A program made the position numbers and the translations under genes. Positions 30,637 to 40,239 of a DNA stretch of 64,000 nt are shown piece after piece. Below the pieces are notes generated by a model that did no database searches, was not told the DNA's origin, and saw nothing but the letters and a program-made list of their open reading frames with translations. Numbering within the stretch: position 1 is the first letter of the stretch; every line of letters begins with the position of its first letter. The stretch is from Arthrobacter sp. NicSoilB4 (lineage in GTDB: Bacteria > Actinomycetota > Actinomycetes > Actinomycetales > Micrococcaceae): the NCBI RefSeq assembly GCF_019977335.1, contig NZ_AP024653.1:930001-994000 (forward strand), read 5' to 3'.

Positions 30637-31107
30637 TTACCGGGTTTTTGCGTCGTCGGCCAGATGCCTTGACATCAGCCAGCCGGCGAGGACCATTGCT
30701 ACGCCCAAGATCATAAAGCCCCACGCACCCATGACGTTCAGCGACAGGAAATTGGCCGCTGCCCCCACACCGACAATGAGCGAGTAGACGCTGAGGACGA
30801 CGTACAGCAGGCCAAACCCCATCAGGAAGTTCCGGGCGCCCATGGGGTTGTTCCGGGACATCACCACGCCGATGGTGCCAATGAGGGCCTGAATAACGTT
30901 CAGCAGCATCGATACCTGGAACAGGCCCAGGAACAGGGCCGTGGAATTCGGTCCAATGATCGCCAATGAGTTGTACTGCGTGGTGATGCCGGGGATGAAC
31001 CCCAGGATGCCCACGACAATAAGGACAATACCTACACCCATGCCGACGTTCTGGACATCTGTCCGTCCGAAGTGAACGCCATGTGCATGTGGAGATGCGG
31101 TAGTCAT
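30637..31107 (-). CDS. DUF4383 family membrane protein
   Basis: 156 residues with four hydrophobic segments (about 22-42, 55-77, 92-116 and 123-145). The pattern GIVLIVVGILGFIPGIT followed by a gap and LNVIQALIGTIGV is that of DUF4383, small four-helix proteins common in actinobacteria. His residues near the N-terminus (HAHGVHFGRTD) precede the first helix. Function is unknown. It is 37 bp downstream of the acyltransferase on the same strand and ends at a strong terminator. Confidence 0.8.
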   Translation of the reverse strand: MTTASPHAHGVHFGRTDVQNVGMGVGIVLIVVGILGFIPGITTQYNSLAIIGPNSTALFLGLFQVSMLLNVIQALIGTIGVVMSRNNPMGARNFLMGFGLLYVVLSVYSLIVGVGAAANFLSLNVMGAWGFMILGVAMVLAGWLMSRHLADDAKTR

Positions 31108-31144
31108 TTTCTGCCTCCAACCAATGATTGCGGACAGTACAATT

Positions 31145-32347
31145 TTACGGCTGAGTAGCGGAAAAAGCGCCGCCGGAGGGCCCTGATTGGCAATCGCCGG
31201 CTAGGGGAGGGCCGGACCTTGATCCTGTCCGATGCCGCCCCCTCCTGGTGGTTCCCCACGCTCTGAGCCAGCGCTCAGCGGGCCTCTCCACCAGTTCGTG
31301 CAACGCGCCGGAGAGAACCACGGAGGCTGCAATGACAAGTGCCGACGCGATGAGCACGACCCCAGTCGGCGACCCGGCCACCAGTGGCCTGACCATGCGG
31401 ATGACCAGTTCGTGAACCAGGTAGAGGGCGAATGACCATTGCCCCAACCGGACGATGGTGTTCGAGCTGAGGCTGCTGGCGTTGCCCGTCAGATCGGACG
31501 CGGCGGCCGCCGCGATCATGGCCAGGAACCCGGGCATCATCGTGAGGTCGGCATAGGTTACCGGCACGGAACCGGGCTTGCCGGACGTGATCAAGGATGC
31601 TGCGAGCAGTGCTGCGTAGAGGACGCCGGTAAAGCCGACGGCGTGGGCAAGCGTAAACCGCGGACGCCATCCTTGCTGGATCAGCAGTGCAAGGCAGATG
31701 CCCAGGGCGAATTCACCCAGGCGATACAGCGGCAGCCAGCCGAGCAAATAGCCCACGACCGGCCCGGAAACTGACACCGAGACGGCAACTCCCACGCCGA
31801 CCATGGCCGTGAACAGGGCTCCGGCGGCAAGCCCCGGCCTTCGGTGGTTTCGAAGTCCCCTGATGAGCAGCGGGAACAGCAGGTAGAAGAAGGCCTCGCA
31901 GGAGAGCGACCAGGACACTCCGTTGAATGCCGTGACAAAGCCTCCCCCGGGGATCCACGACTGGGTGAGGGTTAGGACGAAGGGGAGCGCAGGCCAGATG
32001 GTCGTTGTGGACGCCAACGGTGGAACGAGGACCGCCAGGAAGGTGGTCACGGCGTGGAGCGGCCAGACCCGGGCAAAGCGGTTCCAGTAGAACTTCCCCG
32101 TCCGGTCCCCCTCACCATGCGACCAGGTCAAAACAAACCCGGACAAGATAAAGAAGAAACTCACGCCGGTGAACCCGTATCTGAATACATCGAGTGCGGG
32201 CCCGAGGCCAGGGAGATAGAGCGCAAGGTGGAACAGCACCACCGCCATCGCCGCGTAAAAACGAAACCCCGTGAGGCTCCGTAAATGAACACGCCCGCCA
32301 GTCAAAGCCACTGCAGCCCCCGCCCAAACCAATAGTGGTGCGAGCAT
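31145..32347 (-). CDS. Acyltransferase 3 family membrane protein
   Basis: 400 residues, about ten membrane helices. The family motifs are clear: LTGFRFYAAMAVVLFHLALY with the catalytic His, FFFILSGFVLTWSH, and NRFARVWPLHAVT with the conserved Arg. SWSLSCEAFFYLLFPLL is also typical. These OafA/YrhL-type enzymes acetylate or succinylate cell-surface sugars or other small molecules across the membrane. The acceptor cannot be told; no polysaccharide genes are adjacent. The C-terminal 45 residues are Arg/Gly/Ser-rich and probably disordered. Confidence 0.88.
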   Translation of the reverse strand: MLAPLLVWAGAAVALTGGRVHLRSLTGFRFYAAMAVVLFHLALYLPGLGPALDVFRYGFTGVSFFFILSGFVLTWSHGEGDRTGKFYWNRFARVWPLHAVTTFLAVLVPPLASTTTIWPALPFVLTLTQSWIPGGGFVTAFNGVSWSLSCEAFFYLLFPLLIRGLRNHRRPGLAAGALFTAMVGVGVAVSVSVSGPVVGYLLGWLPLYRLGEFALGICLALLIQQGWRPRFTLAHAVGFTGVLYAALLAASLITSGKPGSVPVTYADLTMMPGFLAMIAAAAASDLTGNASSLSSNTIVRLGQWSFALYLVHELVIRMVRPLVAGSPTGVVLIASALVIAASVVLSGALHELVERPAERWLRAWGTTRRGRHRTGSRSGPPLAGDCQSGPSGGAFSATQP

Positions 32348-32489
32348 AGCCGGGGATGCCGAGTCTCGGACAGGTTAGCGGCCCCCAAAACGGCGCGTGT
32401 CCCCGGGGGAGGGGTGGCGCCGTCGTGATTTTCCTCAAGAGCCTGTCGGATCCCGGTGGCGCGCCCCGCACGTGGCACCATGGATCACG

Positions 32490-33806
32490 ATGAAACTGCG
32501 CGCTGATCAGACCGGGGACCGTGGACTTCCGATGCCGTTGTGGCTGCAGGGAGCCCTCGAGTCCGCGCAGGCAGCCATCATCTCCGCCTTGGTGGTGGCC
32601 GCTCCGATTGTCGCAGTGTGGGCCACCGCGGGTTTCCTGAATGGCGCGGCCGACGTCCTGGCCCGCCTCGCCGGCCAGGCCTGGCTGCTGATCCACGGCG
32701 TTCCGCTGCTGCTCGAAACGGTCGGTGCCGGCTCCGCCGCCCAGCCGGAATCCGGCGTCCTGTCGCTCACGCCGCTCGGGCTGACCCTCATCCCGTTCCT
32801 GCTCGCCTGGCGGGCGGGCCGGCGGCTCGCCCGGGCGTCCTACACGGACCAGCTCTGGCAGGCGCTGCTCGGGTCCTGGCTGATGTACGCCGGGTTCGGG
32901 CTGGCCACTGGTTTCGTCTGCCGCACGGACGACGTCGGCGTGGGCCTCTGGTCCGCCGCCCTCATTCCGCTGATCCCGTTCGGACTCGGCATGGTGATCG
33001 GCGCCCGCCGCGAAGCAGGTTCCTGGAGCCGGCTGATCGGCGTCGACGCCGTCGCCTGGCTCTCCCGCACCAGCCAGCATTCTCGCTGGGCCGGCTCCTA
33101 CCTCGGCTCCGCGGTCAAAGCCGGCTTCGTGGCGGTCCTGGCCAGCCTGGCAATGTCCTGCGCGCTCCTCGCCGCCACGGTGATCATCCACTGGAACCTT
33201 GTGATCGCGGTTTATGAAGCGCTCGACGCCGGCGCCCTGGGCGGTGCCGTGCTCACCATCGCGCAACTCGGCTTCCTGCCCAACCTTGCCGTGTTCGCGC
33301 TCGCCTGGACCTCCGGTGCGGGCGTGGCCCTCGGCGTCGGGTCCCAGGCCGGGGCGCTCGGGACCGCCGTCGGGCCGCTGCCGTCGATCCCGGTCTTCGC
33401 GGCGCTGCCGGCCGGGTCGCTGGACTACGGGGTTGCGGCGCTGGTGGTGCCGGTCCTCGCCGGGACCCTGGCCGGCTGGTGGTTCCTGCGGGAGGGCGAA
33501 AACCATTTTGACGAATGGCTGTCGATCAAGATCCGTGCGCGCTGGTTCACCGCCGCTGTCTCCACGCTGTGCCTGGGCGTGATGGTCGGCTGCGTTGCCG
33601 GGCTGTTCGCGGCAGGCCTGGCCTGGCTGGCCCGGGGTTCCGCGGGCATCGGACGGCTCACGGAGATCGGACCCGACCCGCTCCAGACGGCACTGTTCGT
33701 GGCCGCGGAGGTGGGGATCGGCGTCGTGATCGGTTACGCTGCCGGGCCGTGGCTGGAACGCCAGCAGAAGCTGCGTGAAGCGGACCTGGAGACGGCGTCC
33801 GTGTGA
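32490..33806 (+). CDS. DUF6350 family membrane protein
   Basis: 438 residues from the ATG at 32490 with about nine to ten hydrophobic segments. The phrases SLTPLGLTLIPFLLAWRAGRRLAR and LAQ/QLGFLPNLAVFALAW are those of the actinobacterial DUF6350 proteins (also annotated PerM-like), which commonly sit just before purN, as here. Function is not established. An in-frame GTG at 32397 would add 31 non-conserved residues. Confidence 0.8.
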   Translation: MKLRADQTGDRGLPMPLWLQGALESAQAAIISALVVAAPIVAVWATAGFLNGAADVLARLAGQAWLLIHGVPLLLETVGAGSAAQPESGVLSLTPLGLTLIPFLLAWRAGRRLARASYTDQLWQALLGSWLMYAGFGLATGFVCRTDDVGVGLWSAALIPLIPFGLGMVIGARREAGSWSRLIGVDAVAWLSRTSQHSRWAGSYLGSAVKAGFVAVLASLAMSCALLAATVIIHWNLVIAVYEALDAGALGGAVLTIAQLGFLPNLAVFALAWTSGAGVALGVGSQAGALGTAVGPLPSIPVFAALPAGSLDYGVAALVVPVLAGTLAGWWFLREGENHFDEWLSIKIRARWFTAAVSTLCLGVMVGCVAGLFAAGLAWLARGSAGIGRLTEIGPDPLQTALFVAAEVGIGVVIGYAAGPWLERQQKLREADLETASV

Positions 33807-33830
33807 CGCGGCGTGCTGTCCGGCGGGGGC

Positions 33831-34268
33831 TTAACGGAACTGCGGCAACGACTTTTCCAGCTGGGTCTGGCACATGGAGGCTGCCTGCTGGGTGAGGGCC
33901 TGGCGGCTGCACTGCTGGTAGTCCCGGACCTGGTTGAAGAACAGCGCCGAGGACAGGAGCAGCAGCACCTGGACGGCCAGGACCACAAGGCCGGAAATCG
34001 TCCCGAACAGCACGAACTTGGATTCCTTGAACTTGGCGTACCGGACCAGCACCATGATGCCCAGCACGATGGCGGCCGCGGTGAGGAGCGCGCTCAGCCA
34101 GAGGTAATTGATGTCCAGCTGGTAGACGAAGAACGATCCCAGCACCGCCACGATGAAGCTGCGGAACAGAAGGTGGGTTTTCGCCTCCGAGGCCTTGGCC
34201 GCTTCACTGAGCGGGTGCGGGCCCTGCGGCTGGCCGCCCTGGCTGCCGGCGGAGTTCGGGGGATTCAT
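33831..34268 (-). CDS. Hypothetical membrane protein
   Basis: 145 residues from the ATG at 34268. A Pro/Gly/Gln-rich N-terminus is followed by three hydrophobic segments (about 34-50, 55-76 and 87-110) and a short domain with two Cys (QQCSRQ and SMCQTQ) at the C-terminus. It resembles small actinobacterial membrane proteins encoded opposite purN. No function known. Confidence 0.7.
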   Translation of the reverse strand: MNPPNSAGSQGGQPQGPHPLSEAAKASEAKTHLLFRSFIVAVLGSFFVYQLDINYLWLSALLTAAAIVLGIMVLVRYAKFKESKFVLFGTISGLVVLAVQVLLLLSSALFFNQVRDYQQCSRQALTQQAASMCQTQLEKSLPQFR

Positions 34269-34307
34269 GTTTTCCAGCCTACGCGAGCGGCCCCATAAGC
34301 TAGGACA

Positions 34308-34892
34308 ATGCGCATCGTAGTCCTCGTCTCCGGCACCGGCTCCAACCTCCAGGCCGTCATCGACGCCGTGAAAGAGGGCAGGCTCGACGTCGAGATTGCC
34401 GCCGTCGGCGCGGACCGGCCGGGAACCTACGGGGTGGAGCGCTCGGCCGCCGCCGGAATCCCGACCTTCGTGGTGGACTTCAAGGCCTACCCGGACCGGG
34501 CCGCCTGGAACGCCGCGCTCACCGAAGCCGTCGCCGCGTACTCGCCCGACGTCGTCGTGTCCTCCGGGTTCATGCGGATCGTGAGCGCGGACTTCATCGA
34601 CGCGTTCGGCGGCAAGTACCTGAACACCCACCCGGCCCTGCTGCCGTCCTTCCCCGGCGCGCACGGGGTCCGCGACGCGCTGGCCTATGGCGTGAAGGTC
34701 ACCGGCTGCACGGTGCACTGGGCCGACGCCGGCGTGGACACGGGCCCGATCATCGCCCAGGAGGCCGTGGCGGTGGGGGATGGCGAGACCGAGGACTCCC
34801 TGCACGAACGGATCAAGGTTGTGGAGCGCCGGCTCCTGGTCTCCACCCTGGCCGCCCTTGCCGCGGAGAAGGCCGCCGAAACAGCCCGTTGA
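34308..34892 (+). CDS. purN: Phosphoribosylglycinamide formyltransferase
   Basis: 194 residues. The phosphate loop SGTGSNLQA is at 8-16. Catalytic N106 and H108 lie in LNTHPALLPSF and D144 in HWADAGVDTGPI. It transfers the formyl group from 10-formyl-THF to GAR in step three of purine synthesis. The ATG at 34308 follows tagga. Its usual partner purH is 1.6 kb downstream, split off by an inverted transporter gene. It ends directly at a long inverted repeat. Confidence 0.96.
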   Translation: MRIVVLVSGTGSNLQAVIDAVKEGRLDVEIAAVGADRPGTYGVERSAAAGIPTFVVDFKAYPDRAAWNAALTEAVAAYSPDVVVSSGFMRIVSADFIDAFGGKYLNTHPALLPSFPGAHGVRDALAYGVKVTGCTVHWADAGVDTGPIIAQEAVAVGDGETEDSLHERIKVVERRLLVSTLAALAAEKAAETAR

Positions 34893-34943
34893 GCTATCAC
34901 TTTTGGTGCTTCACAGAGGCTCAGAAGCACTAAAAGTGATAGC
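34893..34943. terminator. Bidirectional terminator between purN and an MFS gene
   Basis: A 20-bp inverted repeat with one mismatch (gctatcacttttggtgcttc / gaagcactaaaagtgatagc) around an 11-base loop. It starts one base after the purN stop and 24 bases before the end of the convergent transporter gene. Confidence 0.8.
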
Positions 34944-34966
34944 GCATCCGCGGGGGAGGGGCGGGC

Positions 34967-36319
34967 TCAGGCGAGGTGGCGCTGTTTCGTCTCCGGGGCG
35001 AAGAACGCCATCCACAGGACACTCAGCAGCACCAGCACACCGGCGATGGCGAACGACGTCGCGAGGCCCAGCTCCGGCCAGAGGAACGCCGCGAACACCA
35101 GCGGGCCGAAGCCTGCCCCGAGCCGGGAAAACGTCGAGGCCCAGCCGAAGCCAGAGCCGCGCAGCTCCGTCGGATACAGCTCGGACACGTAGGCGTAGAG
35201 CACCGGGATGGCCACCTGCACCACAAAGCCGAACACCAGCAGCCAGAACACGGCCGCCGTCGGGATGTCCACCACGATCGCCACGATCACCAGGGTCAGC
35301 GCGGACAGCGGGCCGGTGATTGCCAGGATCCACTTGCGGCCCACGCGCTCCACCAGCAGCGCCGCCACCACCACACCCAGGAGCCCGACGGCGGCCATGG
35401 AGGCGGTGGTGAGGAAGGCCTTGTACTCCTCGAAGCCGGCGCCGATGAGGATCCGCGGCATCCAGGTCAGGGACAGGTAGTAGACCAGCAGGATGCTGAA
35501 GAACAGCGACCAGGCCGCCGTCGTGATCTTCCAGTCGTACTGCCAGAGCAGGCGCAGTTGGGTCCAGGCGCTGCCGGCGGAGAGCCGCGGGGCGTCCTGC
35601 GCCTCGGGCAGGCTGTAGACGCGGGGTTCGGCCCCGGTGGCTTCGACGAGGTCGTCGATCACCTTGGCGGCCTCGTCCCGGCGGCCCTTGCGGATCAGGA
35701 ACAGCGGGGATTCGGGGACGCTGCGGCGGACCCAGAACACCAGCAGCGCCGGCAGCACCATCACCAGCATGGTCAGCCGCCAGTCCGCGTACAGGGCCAC
35801 GAGCCCTGCTGACACGAAGCCGCAGAGCGCGGCGCCGATCGGCCACCAGCCGTCCATCGCGGTGAGGACCTTGCCGCGCTGCTTGCGGGGCGTGAACTCG
35901 CCCACCAGCGCGTAATCCACCGGGATGCAGCCGCCCAGGCCGAAGCCGGCCATAAAACGGAACGCGACGAACCAGAGGAAGTCGGGGGAGAACGCGCCGA
36001 GCACGGTGAAGACCGAGAAAATCAGCAGCGTGGCCGTGAAGGCCTTTTTGCGCCCGATGGTGTCCGCGATGGTGCCCCAGATGAAGGCGCCCAGGGCCAT
36101 GCCGATCAGGTTCGAGGCGCCGATCCACGCGGCTTCGCCCGGGCTGAGGGACCAGTGCTTGGACAGCAGCGGAATCAGGATGCCGTTGAGCGTGACGTCC
36201 CAGGCGTCGAACATAAAGCCCAGGCCGCCGATCAGGAAGATCCGGCCCTGCACTTTCCAGCGCCAGGGCAGTTCCTGGACCACCTGTTCGCCGCTGGGCA
36301 CAGTGGTGTACGTATTCAT
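34967..36319 (-). CDS. MFS transporter
   Basis: 450 residues, 12 helices in the sugar/organic-acid porter style. [19 protein letters not shown] in helix 1, [22 protein letters not shown] as the loop 2-3 motif, and [24 protein letters not shown] in the C-terminal half. The layout resembles NiaP/aromatic-acid-type carriers, but the substrate is open. The ATG at 36319 has a strong gagg 6 bases upstream. It sits inverted between purN and purH, bounded by the hairpin at 34893, which suggests insertion into an ancestral purNH pair. Confidence 0.9.
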   Translation of the reverse strand: MNTYTTVPSGEQVVQELPWRWKVQGRIFLIGGLGFMFDAWDVTLNGILIPLLSKHWSLSPGEAAWIGASNLIGMALGAFIWGTIADTIGRKKAFTATLLIFSVFTVLGAFSPDFLWFVAFRFMAGFGLGGCIPVDYALVGEFTPRKQRGKVLTAMDGWWPIGAALCGFVSAGLVALYADWRLTMLVMVLPALLVFWVRRSVPESPLFLIRKGRRDEAAKVIDDLVEATGAEPRVYSLPEAQDAPRLSAGSAWTQLRLLWQYDWKITTAAWSLFFSILLVYYLSLTWMPRILIGAGFEEYKAFLTTASMAAVGLLGVVVAALLVERVGRKWILAITGPLSALTLVIVAIVVDIPTAAVFWLLVFGFVVQVAIPVLYAYVSELYPTELRGSGFGWASTFSRLGAGFGPLVFAAFLWPELGLATSFAIAGVLVLLSVLWMAFFAPETKQRHLA

Positions 36320-36481
36320 CTCAGCCTCCTGGGAAAACTCTACGTGGCCCGGGCGCGGGGTGCGGTGCGCTTCATACTCCGGCGCGCTGGCAGGCCGCGG
36401 GGAGGTAGGGCGCGCCGACGCGATAAACTGGCCGCATCCCCACCACCCGCGGCCCCGCCGCGATATAAGACGGAGACTTTT

Positions 36482-38176
36482 GTGAGCTTCACGCAGCTTG
36501 ACCGTGTATCCATCGACCGTGTTCCCATCCGCCGGGCCCTGATTTCGGTCTACGACAAGACCGGTCTGGAGGAGCTCGCGAGGGGCCTGCACGACGCCGG
36601 CGTCAAGATCGTCTCCACCGGTTCCACCGCTAAGAAGATCGCCGCCGCCGGCATCCCGGTGCAGGAAGTCGAGGAAGTCACCGGCTCCCCGGAAATGCTG
36701 GACGGCCGCGTCAAGACCCTCCACCCGCGCGTCCACGGCGGCATCCTCGCCGACCGCCGCGTCCCGGCCCACATGCAGACACTTGAGGACATGGACATCG
36801 AGCCGTTCGACCTGGTCGTCGTGAACCTCTACCCGTTCGTGGAAACGGTGAAGTCGGGCGCCGCGCAGGACGATGTCGTCGAGCAGATCGACATTGGGGG
36901 CCCCGCGATGGTGCGCTCCGCCGCGAAGAACCACGCCGCCGTCGCGATTGTGGTGGACCCGTCCTCGTACCACGACGTCGTGGCTGCCGCCGCGTCCGGC
37001 GGCTTTGACCTGAAGACCCGGCGCCGGCTCGCCGCCAAGGCCTTCGCGCACACCGCGACCTACGACACCGCCGTGGCCAGCTGGACCGCGAGCCAGTTCC
37101 TCGACGAGGACGGCGACGGCGTCATCGACTGGCCCGCCTACGCCGGCCTGGCCCTGGAGCGCTCCGAGGTGCTCCGCTACGGCGAAAACCCGCACCAGCA
37201 GGCCGCCCTCTACGTGGACAAGGCCGCCCCGGCCGGCATCGCGCAGGCCGACCAGCTGCACGGCAAGGCCATGAGCTACAACAACTTCGTCGACGCCGAC
37301 GCCGCCCTGCGCGCCGCGTTCGACTTCGCCGAGCCCGCCGTCGCGATCATCAAGCACGCCAACCCCTGCGGCGTGGCCGTGGGTTCGGCCGCCGCGGCGG
37401 ACCCCATCGCCGACGCGCACGCCAAGGCGCACGCCTGCGATCCCGTTTCCGCGTTCGGCGGCGTTATCGCTGCCAACCGCACGGTCACCGCCGGCATGGC
37501 CCGGACCGTCGCCGGCATCTTCACCGAGGTCGTCATTGCCCCGGGCTTCGAGGACGAGGCCGTGGAGATCCTGTCCAAGAAGAAGAACATCCGGCTCCTG
37601 GCCCTGCCCGAGGGCTACGGCCGCTACCCCTCCGAAATCCGCCAGGTGTCCGGCGGCGTGCTGGTGCAGATGTCGGACCGGGTCGACGCCGAGGGCGACA
37701 ACCCCGCCAACTGGACCCTCGCCGCCGGTGCAGCCGCCGACGCCGACACCCTGGCCGATCTCGCGTTCGCCTGGACCGCCTGCCGCGCGGCCAAGTCCAA
37801 CGCCATCCTGCTGGCCAACCACGGTGCCGCCGTGGGCATCGGCATGGGCCAGGTGAACCGGCTCGATTCCTGCAAGCTCGCCGTCGAGCGGGCCAACTCG
37901 CTGGGCGTTTCGGTGGACTCCGACGTCGAGGGCGCCGGCGGTGCCTCCAACGCTGATGCCACCGGCGCCACCGGCGCCCCCGAGCGTGCCCGCGGTGCCG
38001 TGGCGGCGTCCGACGCGTTCTTCCCGTTCGCCGACGGCCTGCAGATCCTGATCGACGCCGGCGTCCGCGCCGTCGTCCAGCCCGGCGGTTCGGTCCGGGA
38101 CGAGGAAGTCATCGCCGCCGCCAACGCCGCGGGCATCATGATGTACTTCACCGGCGCCCGGCACTTCTTCCACTAG
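36482..38176 (+). CDS. purH: Bifunctional AICAR formyltransferase / IMP cyclohydrolase
   Basis: 564 residues. The N-terminal IMP cyclohydrolase (about 15-170) has [30 protein letters not shown] and VVVNLYPF. The C-terminal formyltransferase has [19 protein letters not shown] and AFGGVIAAN. It ends [15 protein letters not shown], as the family does. It performs the last two steps to IMP. A 25-residue Ala/Gly/Thr insert (about 475-500) is a local extra. The GTG at 36482 follows ggagac. I see no clear promoter between it and the divergent transporter, although taaact at about 36425 could be a -10. Confidence 0.96.
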   Translation: MSFTQLDRVSIDRVPIRRALISVYDKTGLEELARGLHDAGVKIVSTGSTAKKIAAAGIPVQEVEEVTGSPEMLDGRVKTLHPRVHGGILADRRVPAHMQTLEDMDIEPFDLVVVNLYPFVETVKSGAAQDDVVEQIDIGGPAMVRSAAKNHAAVAIVVDPSSYHDVVAAAASGGFDLKTRRRLAAKAFAHTATYDTAVASWTASQFLDEDGDGVIDWPAYAGLALERSEVLRYGENPHQQAALYVDKAAPAGIAQADQLHGKAMSYNNFVDADAALRAAFDFAEPAVAIIKHANPCGVAVGSAAAADPIADAHAKAHACDPVSAFGGVIAANRTVTAGMARTVAGIFTEVVIAPGFEDEAVEILSKKKNIRLLALPEGYGRYPSEIRQVSGGVLVQMSDRVDAEGDNPANWTLAAGAAADADTLADLAFAWTACRAAKSNAILLANHGAAVGIGMGQVNRLDSCKLAVERANSLGVSVDSDVEGAGGASNADATGATGAPERARGAVAASDAFFPFADGLQILIDAGVRAVVQPGGSVRDEEVIAAANAAGIMMYFTGARHFFH

Positions 38177-38213
38177 GCTGCACCAACCGGACAAATTGGG
38201 GGAGAGGAGCCGG

Positions 38214-39392
38214 ATGGCCAGGCTGACAGGGCTGCGCGTCCACCGCGTCCGCGTGCCGCTGGTGGGGCACTTCACCACCGCCGTGCGCAGCGCGACGGAA
38301 CTGGAGACCGTGCTCGTGGAAGCCGTCGATTCCGACGGCCGCAGCGGCTGGGGCGAGGCGCCGATCAGCCGGGTCACCCGGCTCTCCACCGAGCAGGCGG
38401 TGGCCAGCATCCAGGGCCCGCTGGCTGCCCTGGTGCTGGGCCGGCCCGCTGGAACAGCAGGAACCGGTGCAGCCGGCCCCGCCGCCGAGGAAATCGACGG
38501 GGTACTGGCAGGGCTGGAACAAAGCAGCGAACCGGCGGCGGCCCGGATGGCGGTGGACTGTGCCCTGCATGACCTGGCCGCCCAGCAGCTCGGGCTGACG
38601 CTCGGCGCATACCTTGCCGGGGCAGGGGCGGCGTCTGAGTCCGGGCCCGGGACCGGGCCCGGGGCCGGCGATCCCGGGACAGCTCCCGCCGTAACTGTCG
38701 AGACGGACATGACGCTCTCCGTCGCGCCGCCGGAGGAACTCGCGGCGAAGGCGGCGGCGCACGTGGCCGCCGGTTTCCGCTGCCTGAAGGTGAAACTGGA
38801 TGCCCGGATGGACGTCCTCGCGTCGCTGCGCGCCGTGCGGGCCGCGGCGGGGCCGGACGTCGTGCTCCGGATCGACGCGAACCAGGCGTTCGACGCCGGG
38901 ACGGCCATCCGGATCATCCGCGGACTGGAAGACGCCGGGCTGGAGATCGAACTCGCGGAACAGCCCGTACCGGCCGGTGACTGGGCGGCACTGGCGCAGG
39001 TCAGCGCCGCCGTCGACACCCCCGTGATGGCCGACGAAAGCCTCTGGACCCTCGCGGACCTGGACCGGCTGCTCAAGCACCGGGCCGCGCCCCTGGTCAA
39101 CATCAAACTGGCGAAATCCGGCGGACTGCGTCATGGCCGCAGGCTGCTGGAACGCGCCCGGGCGGAGGGTCTGGGTGTGGTGATCGGCTGCATGCTGGAA
39201 AGCTCGGTGGGGATCGCCTCGGCAGCCTCGCTGGCCTCGCTGCTCCCGGCCACCACAGGCCGGTCCGCAGCCCAGGACCTTGACGGCGGACTGTGGCTGG
39301 CCGCGTCCCCCGTGCTCGGCGGCGCCGGCTACAGCGGCCGGACCATCCGGCTTGCCCCGGCTCCCGGGCTGGGGATCACCGCGCTGAGCTAA
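38214..39392 (+). CDS. Enolase-superfamily dipeptide epimerase (L-Ala-D/L-Glu type)
   Basis: 392 residues of the muconate-lactonizing subgroup. Catalytic lysines K192/K194 in CLKVKLD, metal ligands D221 (RIDANQAF), E249 (AEQPVP) and D274 (ADES), and the second base K298 in NIKLAKSGG. This set and the DxD-less C-terminus fit dipeptide epimerases, which convert L-Ala-D-Glu from murein to L-Ala-L-Glu. The neighbours (LD-carboxypeptidase, dipeptide ABC transporter) support that over o-succinylbenzoate synthase. A Gly/Ala/Pro-rich loop at about 78-92 and 138-158 is unusual. The ATG at 38214 follows ggagaggag. Its 3' end overlaps the convergent gene by 17 bp. Confidence 0.82.
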   Translation: MARLTGLRVHRVRVPLVGHFTTAVRSATELETVLVEAVDSDGRSGWGEAPISRVTRLSTEQAVASIQGPLAALVLGRPAGTAGTGAAGPAAEEIDGVLAGLEQSSEPAAARMAVDCALHDLAAQQLGLTLGAYLAGAGAASESGPGTGPGAGDPGTAPAVTVETDMTLSVAPPEELAAKAAAHVAAGFRCLKVKLDARMDVLASLRAVRAAAGPDVVLRIDANQAFDAGTAIRIIRGLEDAGLEIELAEQPVPAGDWAALAQVSAAVDTPVMADESLWTLADLDRLLKHRAAPLVNIKLAKSGGLRHGRRLLERARAEGLGVVIGCMLESSVGIASAASLASLLPATTGRSAAQDLDGGLWLAASPVLGGAGYSGRTIRLAPAPGLGITALS

Positions 39393-40230
39393 GGTCCGAC
39401 GGAGCGGGGACCGGCGCCTTCAACCCGTGCAGTTCCCAGGCCAGCCGCGAGATCGACCGGATGGCCGGCAGCGCGTCCTGTTCGGCGTACGCCCGGGTGC
39501 AGGCGGCCAGCACGTACCCCGCACTGAGCGGGGCGCCGCGCGGGGCGACAAACGCGACGTCGTGCTGGATTCCGGTGACCCAGCCCGATTTGCTGCCCCA
39601 GACGGCGTCGGCGCCCGCGGCGTCCAGCTCCGCGCCGAGGTCGCCGTACTCCTGCGCGGCGAGCCACTCCGTCATGAGCCGGGTCAGCGCCGGGCCGGCG
39701 GCGGCCCCGGTGACGATCGCCCGGACGACGGCGGTCAGGTCCCGGGCCGTGACCTGGTGGCTCAGTCCGGCCCGCAGCGCCGGAATGTCACCGATCAGCC
39801 GCTCCATCCGCGACGAGCCGGCGCCGCAGGCGGCGAGGGCAGCGTTGACCGCCGGCAGCCCGACAAGCTGCACGGCAAGGTTGGTGGCCTCGTTCGAGGA
39901 GACTGTGATCATCCGCCGCAGCACGGCACCCAGGGGCATGGCGGTTCCTGGGGAGGGCATGCCGGCGTCGCGCTCCCCGGGCTCGAAGCTGAAGGTTTCC
40001 CCTCCGCCGGCGCCGGAGGGGAAGGTGTGTGCCGCGGCGACCGGCTGCGCCAGGTCCAGCCCGCCGTGTTCCACCGCCTGGATGGCTGCCACCAGCACGC
40101 CGAGCTTGATGGTGCTCGCTGAATAGAAGGGCAGGTCCGCGTCCCTTTGCGCCAGGACGGTGCCGTCCATCGCCGTGAGGCAGTAGGCGATCGCGGGGAC
40201 ACCGTCGCTGTAGTCGGAGGTAACAGGCAC
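39376..40230 (-). CDS. Cytoplasmic class A beta-lactamase-fold serine hydrolase
   Basis: 284 residues. The SxxK nucleophile is S39-T-I-K42, S-x-N is S111-S-N113 and the KTG-like triad is KSG in WGSKSGWVTG. There is no signal peptide, so it is not a secreted penicillinase. It is the last gene of a minus-strand run with another beta-lactamase-fold enzyme and LD-carboxypeptidase, which suggests a peptidase or amidase acting on imported cell-wall peptides. True beta-lactam resistance is unlikely from location alone. Confidence 0.8.
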   Translation of the reverse strand: MPVTSDYSDGVPAIAYCLTAMDGTVLAQRDADLPFYSASTIKLGVLVAAIQAVEHGGLDLAQPVAAAHTFPSGAGGGETFSFEPGERDAGMPSPGTAMPLGAVLRRMITVSSNEATNLAVQLVGLPAVNAALAACGAGSSRMERLIGDIPALRAGLSHQVTARDLTAVVRAIVTGAAAGPALTRLMTEWLAAQEYGDLGAELDAAGADAVWGSKSGWVTGIQHDVAFVAPRGAPLSAGYVLAACTRAYAEQDALPAIRSISRLAWELHGLKAPVPAPSDLSSAR

Positions 40231-40239
40231 GGGGTGCTC

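Noticed and set aside
34967..39106. A 1379-codon minus-strand open frame covering purH and the epimerase
   Set aside because: Only its last 450 codons are a protein (the MFS transporter). The rest is Gly/Arg/His-rich antisense to purH and the epimerase, typical of high-GC shadow frames.
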